Positions 18,306 to 26,422 of a stretch of 64,000 nucleotides of DNA are shown piece by piece. Made by a program: the position numbers and the translations under genes. The stretch is from JBMOKT01 sp049323895 (GTDB lineage: Bacteria > Bacillota > Peptococcia > Peptococcales > BICA1-8). The first letter of the stretch is position 1, and the number at the start of each line of letters is the position of its first letter. The stretch covers positions 124,001 through 188,000 of the forward strand of contig JBMOKT010000023.1 in NCBI GenBank assembly GCA_049323895.1, given 5' to 3'. The notes beneath the pieces were generated by a model. The model saw only the letters and a list, made by a program, of their open reading frames with translations. It ran no database searches and had not been told where the DNA came from.

Positions 18306-20150
18306 TTACGCTGGAATCGTTCTGGATTGGAGATTCCCTTCCTTATCAAGCGATAAACGCACGTCTTTTTCTTTACCGTTAAAACGATAAGCCCGGCTAC
18401 CTACCAAGACCAGAGCATTTTCAAAGGCAGTTTTTATCGTAACCGTAGCTCTTGGTCCAGCCATTACCCTGGTGGCGGAGCCCCCTTTAGAGCCCAGTTC
18501 TCCTACATACACATCTTCCCCGGCCTGTATTTCACCACCCCGAAATACCCCAACTACAGTTACCTTTTTATCCGCCTGAATCCGCGAATTATAACAGCCG
18601 CCTCCCAACACCTTGATATCTCCACTTGCAATAACGGTGGAATTAAGGATGTTAGAAGCTAGCACATCACTTTTAGTAGTCGGCGAAGATGCAAAGGTTT
18701 GTTCCCATTCCGAAACTCTGTTAGCTAGCTTTTCAATCTCCTGAAGATCACGTACATGCAGCGGGGAGTAAACAACTACCTGTTCAATCTCCTTAATGAA
18801 TCCATCCAGTCCTTCACCTACTAATCCCGATGGGAGCGTATCAATTTGCTTCCTGAAGGCTTCTGCAGTAGTAAGCAGATGATGAAACTTTCCCTCTAAT
18901 AATAATTTTAACAAAGGACCGATGCCGTTTTTAAGATCACCTTGCTTAAATGCAGAATGACCCAGTAGCTGATAGATAGCCATGATCATTTCCCGCAAAC
19001 CAATTGATAAGGTGCGAACTTGCGGAAGAAGCTCTTGCATATAAGCAGGAGTTCCTCCAGCAGTTACAGTCGAAGTCAGGATATTCCCCTTGACTAGGAC
19101 AGAACCCGTTGCCTGAATCTGTACCCCAGACACTAACCCATCTATCCGAACATTTCCGCCTGCTTCTACTACTATCCCTGCCTCTACATCACCGGTAATC
19201 ACTACATCGCCTTTGAAAGCAATGTTTCCGGAGGAGAGGTCCACATTACCCGAATGCACCAGCTCCGGCAGTACACTCACCCTTACCAGATTATGACCGT
19301 GGTAAGCCACGGGTCGCCCTGCCCGAGTTGCTATGGCCCTTTTTTTATCCTTAGTCAATACCACACCTTCACCTGCGGAAAGATAAATCTCCTTAGGTAC
19401 CGGCGGTACAATTACATCTCCTTTAACTCCCGTACCGGGAAGACCTAACTTTGGCGAATGTTTGACAGCTAAAATTTCACCCTCCGTTACAGATGTAAAA
19501 ATATATCTTTTACGGAAATCTATTTTTTCCTCTTCCCCCACTAATACGGCCAGCTTGGAATCAGAAGCAAAAAGTAATTCCACCCACCCGTCTTTTCCTG
19601 GCTTCGCTGGGGTTCCCTGAGCAATAACTATTTCCTCTTCAATGCAAGATGTTACAGCACGTGAACATGCTTGCCAGTCTATGCCATAGTTAATGCCCAA
19701 CCGGGAAAGCTTCTGCAATAATTCATTTAACGATAGGACGGGGAAACATTCTTCCCGCTCTGCTATTTCTAGTTGTAGTTTTCTAGTTGGCGGGCAATCC
19801 TTTGCCTCCCGGTGAATTACTAGCGTAGGGCGAATGCGCAGTATTGCCTGTAGACCATCAGAGGAAATTGTAACTGTCCATTCTCCTTCCCTTCGTTCAT
19901 CATCTATATCTATCCGCACTGCATCTTGCATAGTTACGGGGGTAGATTCCCTGAGTTCCTGACCATTTACGATCAGTTTTATACCTGGGCTAGGGATCAC
20001 CACCGGATAGGGACCATCCGGGTTGTGCTGGACAATAATATTCCCATTTTTTACAAAAGCACAGGGAGTCTCCGTTTCCTCAACAGAGCAGACATTATTC
20101 ACGTTCTCAGTTGGCATTGAAAAAAAGTTCCGGGTAACTTCTTCCTTCAT
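18306..20150 (-). CDS. FapA-like (DUF342) polymer-forming protein
   Basis: 614-aa protein of the DUF342/FapA family. The N-terminal part (1-200) carries a small KPG-type region (GTPAKPGKDGWVE). The middle (about 290-380) is a repetitive beta-helix with short G-V-I units (SGNIAFKGDVVITGDVEAGI, VEAGGNVRIDGLVSG). A helical insert follows and the helix resumes (ASGDIKVLGG, AGEDVYVGELGSKGG). Family members are linked to flagellar assembly or cell-surface regulation. It is the last intact gene of the signalling operon. RBS AGGGGGG. Confidence 0.8.
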   Translation of the reverse strand: MKEEVTRNFFSMPTENVNNVCSVEETETPCAFVKNGNIIVQHNPDGPYPVVIPSPGIKLIVNGQELRESTPVTMQDAVRIDIDDERREGEWTVTISSDGLQAILRIRPTLVIHREAKDCPPTRKLQLEIAEREECFPVLSLNELLQKLSRLGINYGIDWQACSRAVTSCIEEEIVIAQGTPAKPGKDGWVELLFASDSKLAVLVGEEEKIDFRKRYIFTSVTEGEILAVKHSPKLGLPGTGVKGDVIVPPVPKEIYLSAGEGVVLTKDKKRAIATRAGRPVAYHGHNLVRVSVLPELVHSGNVDLSSGNIAFKGDVVITGDVEAGIVVEAGGNVRIDGLVSGVQIQATGSVLVKGNILTSTVTAGGTPAYMQELLPQVRTLSIGLREMIMAIYQLLGHSAFKQGDLKNGIGPLLKLLLEGKFHHLLTTAEAFRKQIDTLPSGLVGEGLDGFIKEIEQVVVYSPLHVRDLQEIEKLANRVSEWEQTFASSPTTKSDVLASNILNSTVIASGDIKVLGGGCYNSRIQADKKVTVVGVFRGGEIQAGEDVYVGELGSKGGSATRVMAGPRATVTIKTAFENALVLVGSRAYRFNGKEKDVRLSLDKEGNLQSRTIPA

Positions 20151-20168
20151 TATATGACCCCCCCTTGG

Positions 20169-20480
20169 TTAAGCGCTGGCTTGGGTGTCTAGAACTTCAA
20201 GCACCCGAAAAAAACCTATCACTTCTAGGTCTTCTTTAATATAATCTGGTATACCAACTATTCTTAGTGTTCGGCCTTGTTTATTTAAAAGTCTGGCTTG
20301 GCTTAAAAGCATCCCTACCCCGGAGGAGTCTATAAATCGAATTCCCTGTAGATCTACTTCCACCAATTTCACTGGCTGGCGCTGAATTTCCCGCTGCAAC
20401 TCTTCCACATTGCTAAAATCCAGTTCACCATTCAAGTCCAAAGCTGTTTTTCCCTCCTGCTGCCGTACTTTAATCTCCAC
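20169..20480 (-). CDS. STAS-domain anti-sigma factor antagonist (first)
   Basis: About 103 aa, SpoIIAA/RsbV-like. The phosphorylatable site is FIDSSGVGMLL, where the second serine corresponds to Ser58 of SpoIIAA. GTG at 20480 is preferred, because GGGAG lies 8 nt upstream; a GTG at 20489 would sit on that site. It overlaps the end of the phosphatase gene. In its unphosphorylated state such a protein binds the kinase and frees the kinase's target. Confidence 0.85.
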   Translation of the reverse strand: MEIKVRQQEGKTALDLNGELDFSNVEELQREIQRQPVKLVEVDLQGIRFIDSSGVGMLLSQARLLNKQGRTLRIVGIPDYIKEDLEVIGFFRVLEVLDTQASA

Positions 20481-21198
20481 TTCTATCACTCCCTTTCTCT
20501 GTTACCTTCATCACAACCAGAGTCACGTCATCTTTTTGAGATATACCCTGTGTAAATGCACTTAGATCGGCTAATATGTTCTTTCTCATACCCTCGGCAT
20601 CAGTACTGCTTTGGGAACGTACTATTTCTTTTAATCGTTCCAGCCCGTATCTTCGCTGGTCAGGCCCGCACGCTTCTATGAGTCCATCGGTATACAGCAC
20701 TACCGCATCTCCAGCGGCAAGAAATATTTCCTCCACTCCTGTCCCCAGATACTCTTCCAACAAGCCTAAGGCTACTCCCCGACACTGAGCTGCCTTCAAC
20801 TGGCCATTTGATACAAAAAGCGGTGGATGGTGACCCGCATTAACGCAGGTAAGGCGGCCAGTTATTACGTCATAGCATAACAGGCAAAGGGTAGCAAATG
20901 AGCCTTGTTTTCGTAGTTCATATCCTCCTAGGGTATTTAACCTGCGTATTACTTCCAGGGGTTGAGAATCAATCTTGATACACTGCCGGAGCAATTGACA
21001 AAGTATTTCCATCTTCCGGGCCGCCTGGTATCCTTTGCCCATTACATCCCCAATAACGGTAAAAACACTGTCTTCGTTACAGGATATAAATTCAAAGAAA
21101 TCTCCACTCTCTTGTCCTGCCGGCAGGTTGCAACCACTGCCTTCCAAACCACAGAAGCTTAATATCTTTCCAGTCTCTATGTTCACCTCTCTCATCAT
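20470..21198 (-). CDS. PP2C-type (SpoIIE/RsbU) serine phosphatase
   Basis: 242-aa stand-alone phosphatase. Metal-binding motifs are visible: GQESGDFFEF (a variant of the GGDxY site), VIGDVMGKGYQAA, NAGHHPPLF and VVLYTDGLIEA. No sensor or membrane segment is fused. It presumably dephosphorylates the two STAS proteins encoded on either side, switching the HATPase kinase's binding partner. Confidence 0.88.
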   Translation of the reverse strand: MMREVNIETGKILSFCGLEGSGCNLPAGQESGDFFEFISCNEDSVFTVIGDVMGKGYQAARKMEILCQLLRQCIKIDSQPLEVIRRLNTLGGYELRKQGSFATLCLLCYDVITGRLTCVNAGHHPPLFVSNGQLKAAQCRGVALGLLEEYLGTGVEEIFLAAGDAVVLYTDGLIEACGPDQRRYGLERLKEIVRSQSSTDAEGMRKNILADLSAFTQGISQKDDVTLVVMKVTEKGSDRSGD

Positions 21199-21201
21199 TT
21201 C

Positions 21202-21528
21202 CTACCTTTCTGCTCCGCCCAGAGTATCTTTTTGTGCTAATAGCTTATCTAAACCTACCAGCCGTATAACTTCCTCGACATCAGGTTGCGGTTTGCAAAT
21301 TAGTACCTGACCGCCTTTTTGCTGCCAGGCATTGTTAATATCCAGCAAACCCTTTAAACCGGTTGAATCAACGAAAGATACCCCTGAGAGGTCAAGTTCC
21401 AGTATGCCTCCTTCTCCACTCCCAACAACCTCATGTAAAAGTGGTACTGTATCCATATCTACTTCGCCGCTAAGTACCAGCCGGCACAGCCCGGAGACAG
21501 TATCAACCTTAACATTCAGCAATAACAT
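21202..21528 (-). CDS. STAS-domain anti-sigma factor antagonist (second)
   Basis: 108-aa STAS protein with the phosphosite FVDSTGLKGLL. Its sequence differs from the other STAS protein in the operon, so the pair are paralogues, possibly with separate partners. The start is either ATG 21528 or TTG 21522, the latter better spaced from AAGGGG. It is followed within 3 nt by the phosphatase gene. Confidence 0.85.
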   Translation of the reverse strand: MLLLNVKVDTVSGLCRLVLSGEVDMDTVPLLHEVVGSGEGGILELDLSGVSFVDSTGLKGLLDINNAWQQKGGQVLICKPQPDVEEVIRLVGLDKLLAQKDTLGGAER

Positions 21529-21558
21529 CCCCTTCTTTCAATTTAGATTTTTTAATAT

Positions 21559-22803
21559 TTAACTATCGGTAAACACATTACTAAAATCCATGGCTAAAGT
21601 AGTACCTGATGACCCTGAATTTAAATAGAGCGCGTCCGCATGGTAGAGCATCAAGGTAAATCCACACCCCATGGAATTCTTGGTAGAATAGTGTTGCATC
21701 AGGGTGGCTCGGGCCAATTCACTGGTTTTAATTCCTGGACCCTGGTCTTGAATAATAATCCTAATGATATTCCCCATTTTTTTAACTTGCCAGCACCCGC
21801 CACCCGCATACTTAAGTGCATTAGTAATTGCCTCCGATAAGCATAAGGCAATTGCGTGCTGTCTCCGGTTGTCTATATCAGGCAAGGATTCACACAATAT
21901 CTTACGGGCTTCGGGGACATCACGGGATTGCTTAGCCTCAGCTTTTGCCATTCCCACCCCTTCTGACAATAGTTTTTTCACCTCTTCACCGTTACCATCA
22001 AGTAACTGCATCCGACCTCCTGTTACCGCCCAAATCACTTCCCGATAAGCTTGCATCTTTTGTTGGTGAATCTTTCTTTCCTTTTCGATGATCTCTGTTA
22101 TATCTAGTGCTAATAACCCGCCACTTCTGTGGTCAAAAGGCACCCCATGAAGATCAAAGACCTTTTTACCATCAGCGCTAATAATTACTTCCCGCTGGTG
22201 TTCAGCAAGTCTGGTAGCCCGAGTCATTAGCTTCTCGGCTTCTTTCATAGGGAGATCCAAATCTGCTTGACCTGAAAGATAGCGGAAGTATCCGCCTTCA
22301 TATTTTAGTACCTTTCCTATCCGAAGAGCACTTATTAGTTCTGACTTCTCCAATTCAGCCAATAATTTATCCCTAACCAAATCCTGAAGATTCTCCGGTA
22401 AGTGCCGTGAAATCTCTGTAACCATCTCGCCATTGCTTCCAGCCAGTAATTGATACTCCTCTTTATTAAGTCGGCGGTCAGTCCCTTGTCTCCTACGTAC
22501 GCTAAGAATATCAAAGACATGGACGTTATTTTTGCCCCTTAATACCACGCCGGCAACCTCTAGACATAAATTTTCCTGCAATCTGATCAGATACTGACCT
22601 GGAATCGGCGCTGCCGTATCTATACCAAATTCTGTAGTGCTTAGCACTAGGATCTTGGCAGGATATCTTTCTCCTCGCTCTTCTTCCAGCATCACCTGAA
22701 TAGGCTGGGAAGGCACTCGGCGAACTGGGCTAGGGCGAATGAAATCTGGGCACTCAACACAAGAACGTTCTGATTCTTTTTCAGCGCATTTATGACACCG
22801 CAT
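21559..22803 (-). CDS. Anti-sigma-type HATPase kinase with N-terminal Cys motif
   Basis: 414 aa. The N-terminus has a putative metal knuckle, C3xxC6 and C15xxC18 (CHKCAEKESERSCVEC). Residues about 35-110 look PilZ-like, but I am not certain. A PAS-like region follows (SADGKKVFDLHGVPF) and then a coiled stretch (EIIEKERKIHQQKMQAYREV). The C-terminus is an RsbW/SpoIIAB-like HATPase: N-box LSEAITNALKYAG, G1 IQDQGPGI and G2 MGCGFTLML. It probably phosphorylates the two STAS proteins and binds an unidentified target. Confidence 0.8.
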   Translation of the reverse strand: MRCHKCAEKESERSCVECPDFIRPSPVRRVPSQPIQVMLEEERGERYPAKILVLSTTEFGIDTAAPIPGQYLIRLQENLCLEVAGVVLRGKNNVHVFDILSVRRRQGTDRRLNKEEYQLLAGSNGEMVTEISRHLPENLQDLVRDKLLAELEKSELISALRIGKVLKYEGGYFRYLSGQADLDLPMKEAEKLMTRATRLAEHQREVIISADGKKVFDLHGVPFDHRSGGLLALDITEIIEKERKIHQQKMQAYREVIWAVTGGRMQLLDGNGEEVKKLLSEGVGMAKAEAKQSRDVPEARKILCESLPDIDNRRQHAIALCLSEAITNALKYAGGGCWQVKKMGNIIRIIIQDQGPGIKTSELARATLMQHYSTKNSMGCGFTLMLYHADALYLNSGSSGTTLAMDFSNVFTDS

Positions 22804-22824
22804 TTTTTCACCGCCTTTTGTCTG

Positions 22825-23595
22825 TTATTCACCACTCGCCGTACATCCCTGCAATTGATTAGAAATGATAAATAATCTATCTAACCACTGGCTTTGGGCG
22901 TATACCAAAGGATGCGCTAGTTTAACATATGAATTAGCTAGATAATTCAACCAATCTCTTTCTGCTTCAATTTGTCTCTCTACTCTGCCTGGATCGCAAT
23001 AAGTAGCAATCTGCAAAAAGGGTTTTTCTGCCAACACCGTTATCAAGTGTGGATCAAACTGTGAACCCGCCTCATTGTAAACTTCCTTGAGTGCTTCATC
23101 CATTTTTAATGGCATCCGGTAGGGTCTTAAAGAAGTCATGGCATCTAGGGAATCTGCCAGTGCAATTATTCGTGCCGACAAAGGAATTTGATCTCCTACT
23201 AGTCCTTCATAGCCCCGACCATCCCACCTTTCATGGTGGTAACGGATTATTTCAACAAGCGAATTGTCTCCACCCTCTTCTGCTACCATAAAGGCGCCCA
23301 ACCAAGGGTGTTTCTTTAATTCATCCCATTCCTTTTCGTTGAGCGACCCGGGCTTTTCGATAATTTCCCGGCTAATAAACATCTTCCCCACATCATGTAG
23401 GAGTGCCCCTTTTACCAAGTTATTCTTTTCCTCTTCATTAAGCTGGAGACAATCCCCTATTCTCAAGGAAAAATTAGCGACATTAGCACTATGAAGATAT
23501 AGTCTGTTCCAGGATTCTTTCATTGGTCTTAATAAGTCGTTCATATCCTTCAGGTCTAACAGTGCTGCCCTTTTTTTGACTTTTTCTCCTATCAT
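22825..23595 (-). CDS. HD-GYP-type phosphodiesterase
   Basis: 256-aa HD-GYP family protein, expected to hydrolyse c-di-GMP. The HD pair is H67-D68 (GALLHDVGKMF) and the signature is HHERWDGRGYE (120-130). The usual final proline of GYP is glutamate here. It has no fused sensor or receiver domain. It is the first gene behind the c-di-GMP riboswitch, which suggests feedback: the second messenger would control expression of its own degradative enzyme and the partner-switch genes. Confidence 0.85.
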   Translation of the reverse strand: MIGEKVKKRAALLDLKDMNDLLRPMKESWNRLYLHSANVANFSLRIGDCLQLNEEEKNNLVKGALLHDVGKMFISREIIEKPGSLNEKEWDELKKHPWLGAFMVAEEGGDNSLVEIIRYHHERWDGRGYEGLVGDQIPLSARIIALADSLDAMTSLRPYRMPLKMDEALKEVYNEAGSQFDPHLITVLAEKPFLQIATYCDPGRVERQIEAERDWLNYLANSYVKLAHPLVYAQSQWLDRLFIISNQLQGCTASGE

Positions 23596-23646
23596 TTAAT
23601 AATCGACCTCCTTACCCCAGTATTATTGAGCAGATTTTTTGTAAGC

Positions 23647-23672
23647 AAAAACGGCAGCTTAACGGCTGCCGT
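23647..23672 (-). terminator. Expression-platform terminator of the c-di-GMP riboswitch
   Basis: Minus strand ACGGCAGC-CGTTAA-GCTGCCGT followed by TTTTG lies between the aptamer and the HD-GYP gene. The aptamer's own 3' strand contains GGCTGCC, which could compete with this stem. Confidence 0.85.
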
Positions 23673-23714
23673 AGAGGATAACACTATATAAAACAAATAG
23701 TGAAACCACTTTTT

Positions 23715-23798
23715 GAGGCAGCCTGGCAGTCATACCCTAAAAGAGCTACAGACCCATGGCTTTGCGTCCTTGCTTTTCAACAAGTTTGCCTTTATCAC
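23715..23798 (-). promoter_or_regulatory. c-di-GMP-I (GEMM) riboswitch
   Basis: The minus strand reads AAAGGCAAACTTG, then CAAGGACGCAAAGCCATGGG, then GGTATGACTGCCAGGCTGCC. These are the conserved blocks of the class I c-di-GMP aptamer: GGCAAACC, GGACGCAAAGCC-CGGG and GACUGCCGGGUUGCC. It sits upstream of an operon that begins with an HD-GYP phosphodiesterase gene. Confidence 0.9.
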
Positions 23799-24474
23799 AA
23801 TTAGTTTTTTTATTAAAAAATAAAAGGACTAATTAACACCATCCGGAAACATTTATATTTTTCCAGACAGTGAAAATCCAGCCCTTTGGCAATTTTTATT
23901 TATATGAAAAAAATTCCTATCAAAAATAGGAGAATTATTAAATGGTAAATAATGGAAGTATTTACATATAATACCTCCCCCCCCAGAACATATGTTTGGT
24001 TGGAGGATTCTAGATAGTTCCCTTTCTCGATTATTCCTTTCATGTTCTTTTCTACCCCCATGGAATATATTTTATTACTACCATATTAATTACATCGATT
24101 CTAAACTACATTAATATTTATTATTCTGCAATAACTTATTTTTTCCCTTCTTTTAACAATCAAAATGTCAAAAGGACGGGGTTTCTTGCATTATTTTTTC
24201 AAATCTTTCTTGATTTATTTTAAAATTTCCATTGATCCAGACTAACAGTTCAAAAGAAGAATACGGTATAGCTAGCTACTACTTCCCATGACCCAGCGCA
24301 GCACCAAGGGAAAAGGACCTGTCCCTACCTATATATCTATAACCATTCTTAATATTTTTTTTATTATTTAATATTTTCGCCTAATTTTGGTAATAATAGC
24401 ATAGTAAATAGTTTTCTTAATTATCGAGGGATAATATGTTTAATTTTATATTTTAAAAATTCAATTTTTGGCGA
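23799..24474. other. AT-rich gene-free stretch upstream of the signalling operon
   Basis: Nothing coding is supported in these 676 nt. They must contain the promoter of the riboswitch-controlled operon. A C9 homopolymer occurs near 23980. The end of the gerAA relic borders it at 24475. Confidence 0.5.
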
Positions 24475-24885
24475 CTACTTAATCAAAACTGTGCTAATAA
24501 TTGATGGTTTAACTGAAGCACTGCTTATCAGTACGCAAGGCTGGGAATCTAGAGGTATAACAGAGCCGAAGACAGAAGCTGTTGTTCGGGGGTCTCGGGA
24601 AGGTTTTACTGAAACATTCCCAAAAGACCTTAAAGCAGATATATGGATTAAAGTGCCTAATAAGACAATGATAATTCCAAAGAAACCTAAGAATCCGGCA
24701 AAAATGGTCAGGAGTATCCGTAAAAGAGCGGCCAGATCAGATTGAGCTGGAACCACAAAGGATGCAATAGCTGTGATGGCAATAACAATAACCATAGGTG
24801 CACCGATAAGACCGGCTGATACAGCCGCTTCGCCGATTACCAAAGCCCCTACAATACTTATGACTGAACCAATAGGACGGGGCAA
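24475..24885 (-). pseudogene. gerAA: GerAA-family germination receptor, C-terminal relic
   Basis: Minus-strand reading MPRPIGSVISIVGALVIGEA, then SAGLIGAPMVIVIAITAIAS, then the membrane segment GFLGFFGIIIVLLGTLIHIS and LRSFG. This is the C-terminal membrane part of the GerA (GerAA/SpoVAF) family. The N-terminal 300 or more residues are missing and the tail after SFG does not resemble the family. It faces away from the gerAC and gerAB relics, unlike an ordinary gerA operon, so the locus is rearranged. Confidence 0.75.
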
Positions 24886-24967
24886 AACCCTACTTCAATT
24901 TAACAAGTACAAGAGACACTTTTTTCGAGGCTATTAGAGGATTTACCGATGAAAGAACCGTAAGGTA

Positions 24968-25761
24968 TATTTACCCTACAATCAAATTATCATCTTTAGC
25001 CAGGAGGCTGCTAAAGAAGGGGTGAGAAAACACCTGGATTTCATTGTCCGTGACCCTGAAACCCGTCTCCTGGTGTGGATTTTAGTCAGCAAAGGTAATT
25101 GAGGCCCAAGGAGCTACATCAGAAACAACTGTTATTAAACTACATGATTTTTTACCACGTTTAATGAGCAAAACCACCGCACCGGTAGCCTCCCTTGTTG
25201 AGGTTTCAGGCGAAGGACAAGAAAAAACAGCCCGTCTTGAGGGAACAGCGGTTTTTAAACAGGATAAACTGGTAGGCTTTCTCAATAAAGAGGAAACACG
25301 GGGCTTGCTCTGGGTCCTTGGTCAAATAAAAAGCGGTATTATCGCAGTAGAATCCCCTGGGGGTAATGGTAAAGTCAGCTTGGAAATTATCCGGGCCAGC
25401 AGCAAAATTACTCCGGAAATTAAAGACAATGAACTATCCATCACGGTAGAAATCAAGGAAGAAGGCAATCTAGGGGACCAGATGGGGACAGGAGATTTAA
25501 CCAAAGCAGCGGCCTGGAATTCCCTAGAAAAACGCCAAGTTGCCGCTATTCGTAATGAAATAATGGCTGCCTTAAAAAGGCCCAGGAACTTAATACAGAT
25601 ATTTTCAGCTTTGGTGATGCTGTCCATAGAAAATATCCTGATGTCTGCAAGATCTAGAGAAACAGTGGAATGAGTTTTTTCCCGATCTTGAATTGAAGTT
25701 AATAATCAATGCAAAATTACGCAGAACAGGTATCACAACAAAAGCGGCTAAACCGGAATAG
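24968..25761 (+). pseudogene. gerAC: Ger(x)C-family germination lipoprotein, multiply frameshifted
   Basis: In successive frames: IIIFSQEAAKEGVRKHLDFI, RDPETRLLVWILVSKG (to about 25110); DFLPRLMSKTTAPVASLVEV through LEKRQVAAIRNEIMAALK (to 25577); FSFGDAVHRKYPDV; and WNEFFPDLELKLIINAKLRR with TGITTKAAKPE (to 25761). All are GerAC blocks in the right order. At least three single-base shifts separate them, one in an A5 run at 25573-25577. The signal peptide and first third are missing. It is not expected to make a working protein. Confidence 0.8.
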
Positions 25762-25772
25762 GAGTGTTACTG

Positions 25773-26416
25773 ATGAAGCTTGAGGGAGATAAAATATCCA
25801 GTTCCCAATTAACCTTTTTAATAATCGGTTTTACCATAGGTTCCAGCGTAATCTTCTGCCCCGGTCAGGCTGCAGGTCATGATGCCTGGCTGGCTGTTTT
25901 AGCCGGACTGGGAGCAGGACTGTTTTTTGCTATTATTTATACTGCTCTAGCTAGCAGATTCCCTGGTAAAACTTTAGCTGAATTTAATGACCTAGTCTAC
26001 GGTCCTTATTTGGGTAAGGTAATTTCTCTGGGATACCTGTGGTATTTTTTCATCAGGCTAGTATAAATTTACGGGAGGTGGGTGATTTCTCTTTATTATC
26101 ACTCCCGGAAACCCCTATCCTGGTTTTTATAATTCTTTTTGCTTTAATCTGTGCCTCAGCCGTACGGAACGGAATAGAAATAATAACCAGGTGCAGTCTA
26201 ATACTAGTGCCTGTTACAGTCTATCTGCCTTTGGTACTCCCCATTGGTGTTCTTATGGTTATCAATAATATCATGCAGTTTGAGAATATGGTAGAATTTT
26301 TTCATTTTGCTAATGAAATTTGTCCTTTTTACAGCATACCCTTTCAAATTGCTATCCCCCTTTTTTCGCTAATTATAGCTATGATCCGGGGATTACCGAA
26401 GAAAAAGATGCCTTAG
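25773..26416 (+). pseudogene. gerAB: GerAB-family germination transporter, frameshifted and truncated
   Basis: MKLEGDKISSSQLTFLIIGF begins an APC-type membrane protein of the GerAB family, with AGG-rich helices up to SLGYLWYFF. The frame breaks in a T6 run at about 26045-26050 and resumes as HQASINLREVGDFSLLSLPE. It ends after SLIIAMIRGLPKKKMP, about 150 residues short of the family. AGGAGTG precedes the ATG, and the gene begins 11 nt after the gerAC relic. Confidence 0.8.
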
Positions 26417-26422
26417 CAGCTT

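Noticed and set aside
18099..18356. Plus-strand frame of 85 codons before the FapA-like gene
   Set aside because: The minus strand of the same interval carries the HD-GYP fragment and the gene's own end; the plus frame has no support.
24491..24745. Plus-strand frame of 84 codons
   Set aside because: Antisense to the gerAA relic, whose membrane motifs are convincing.
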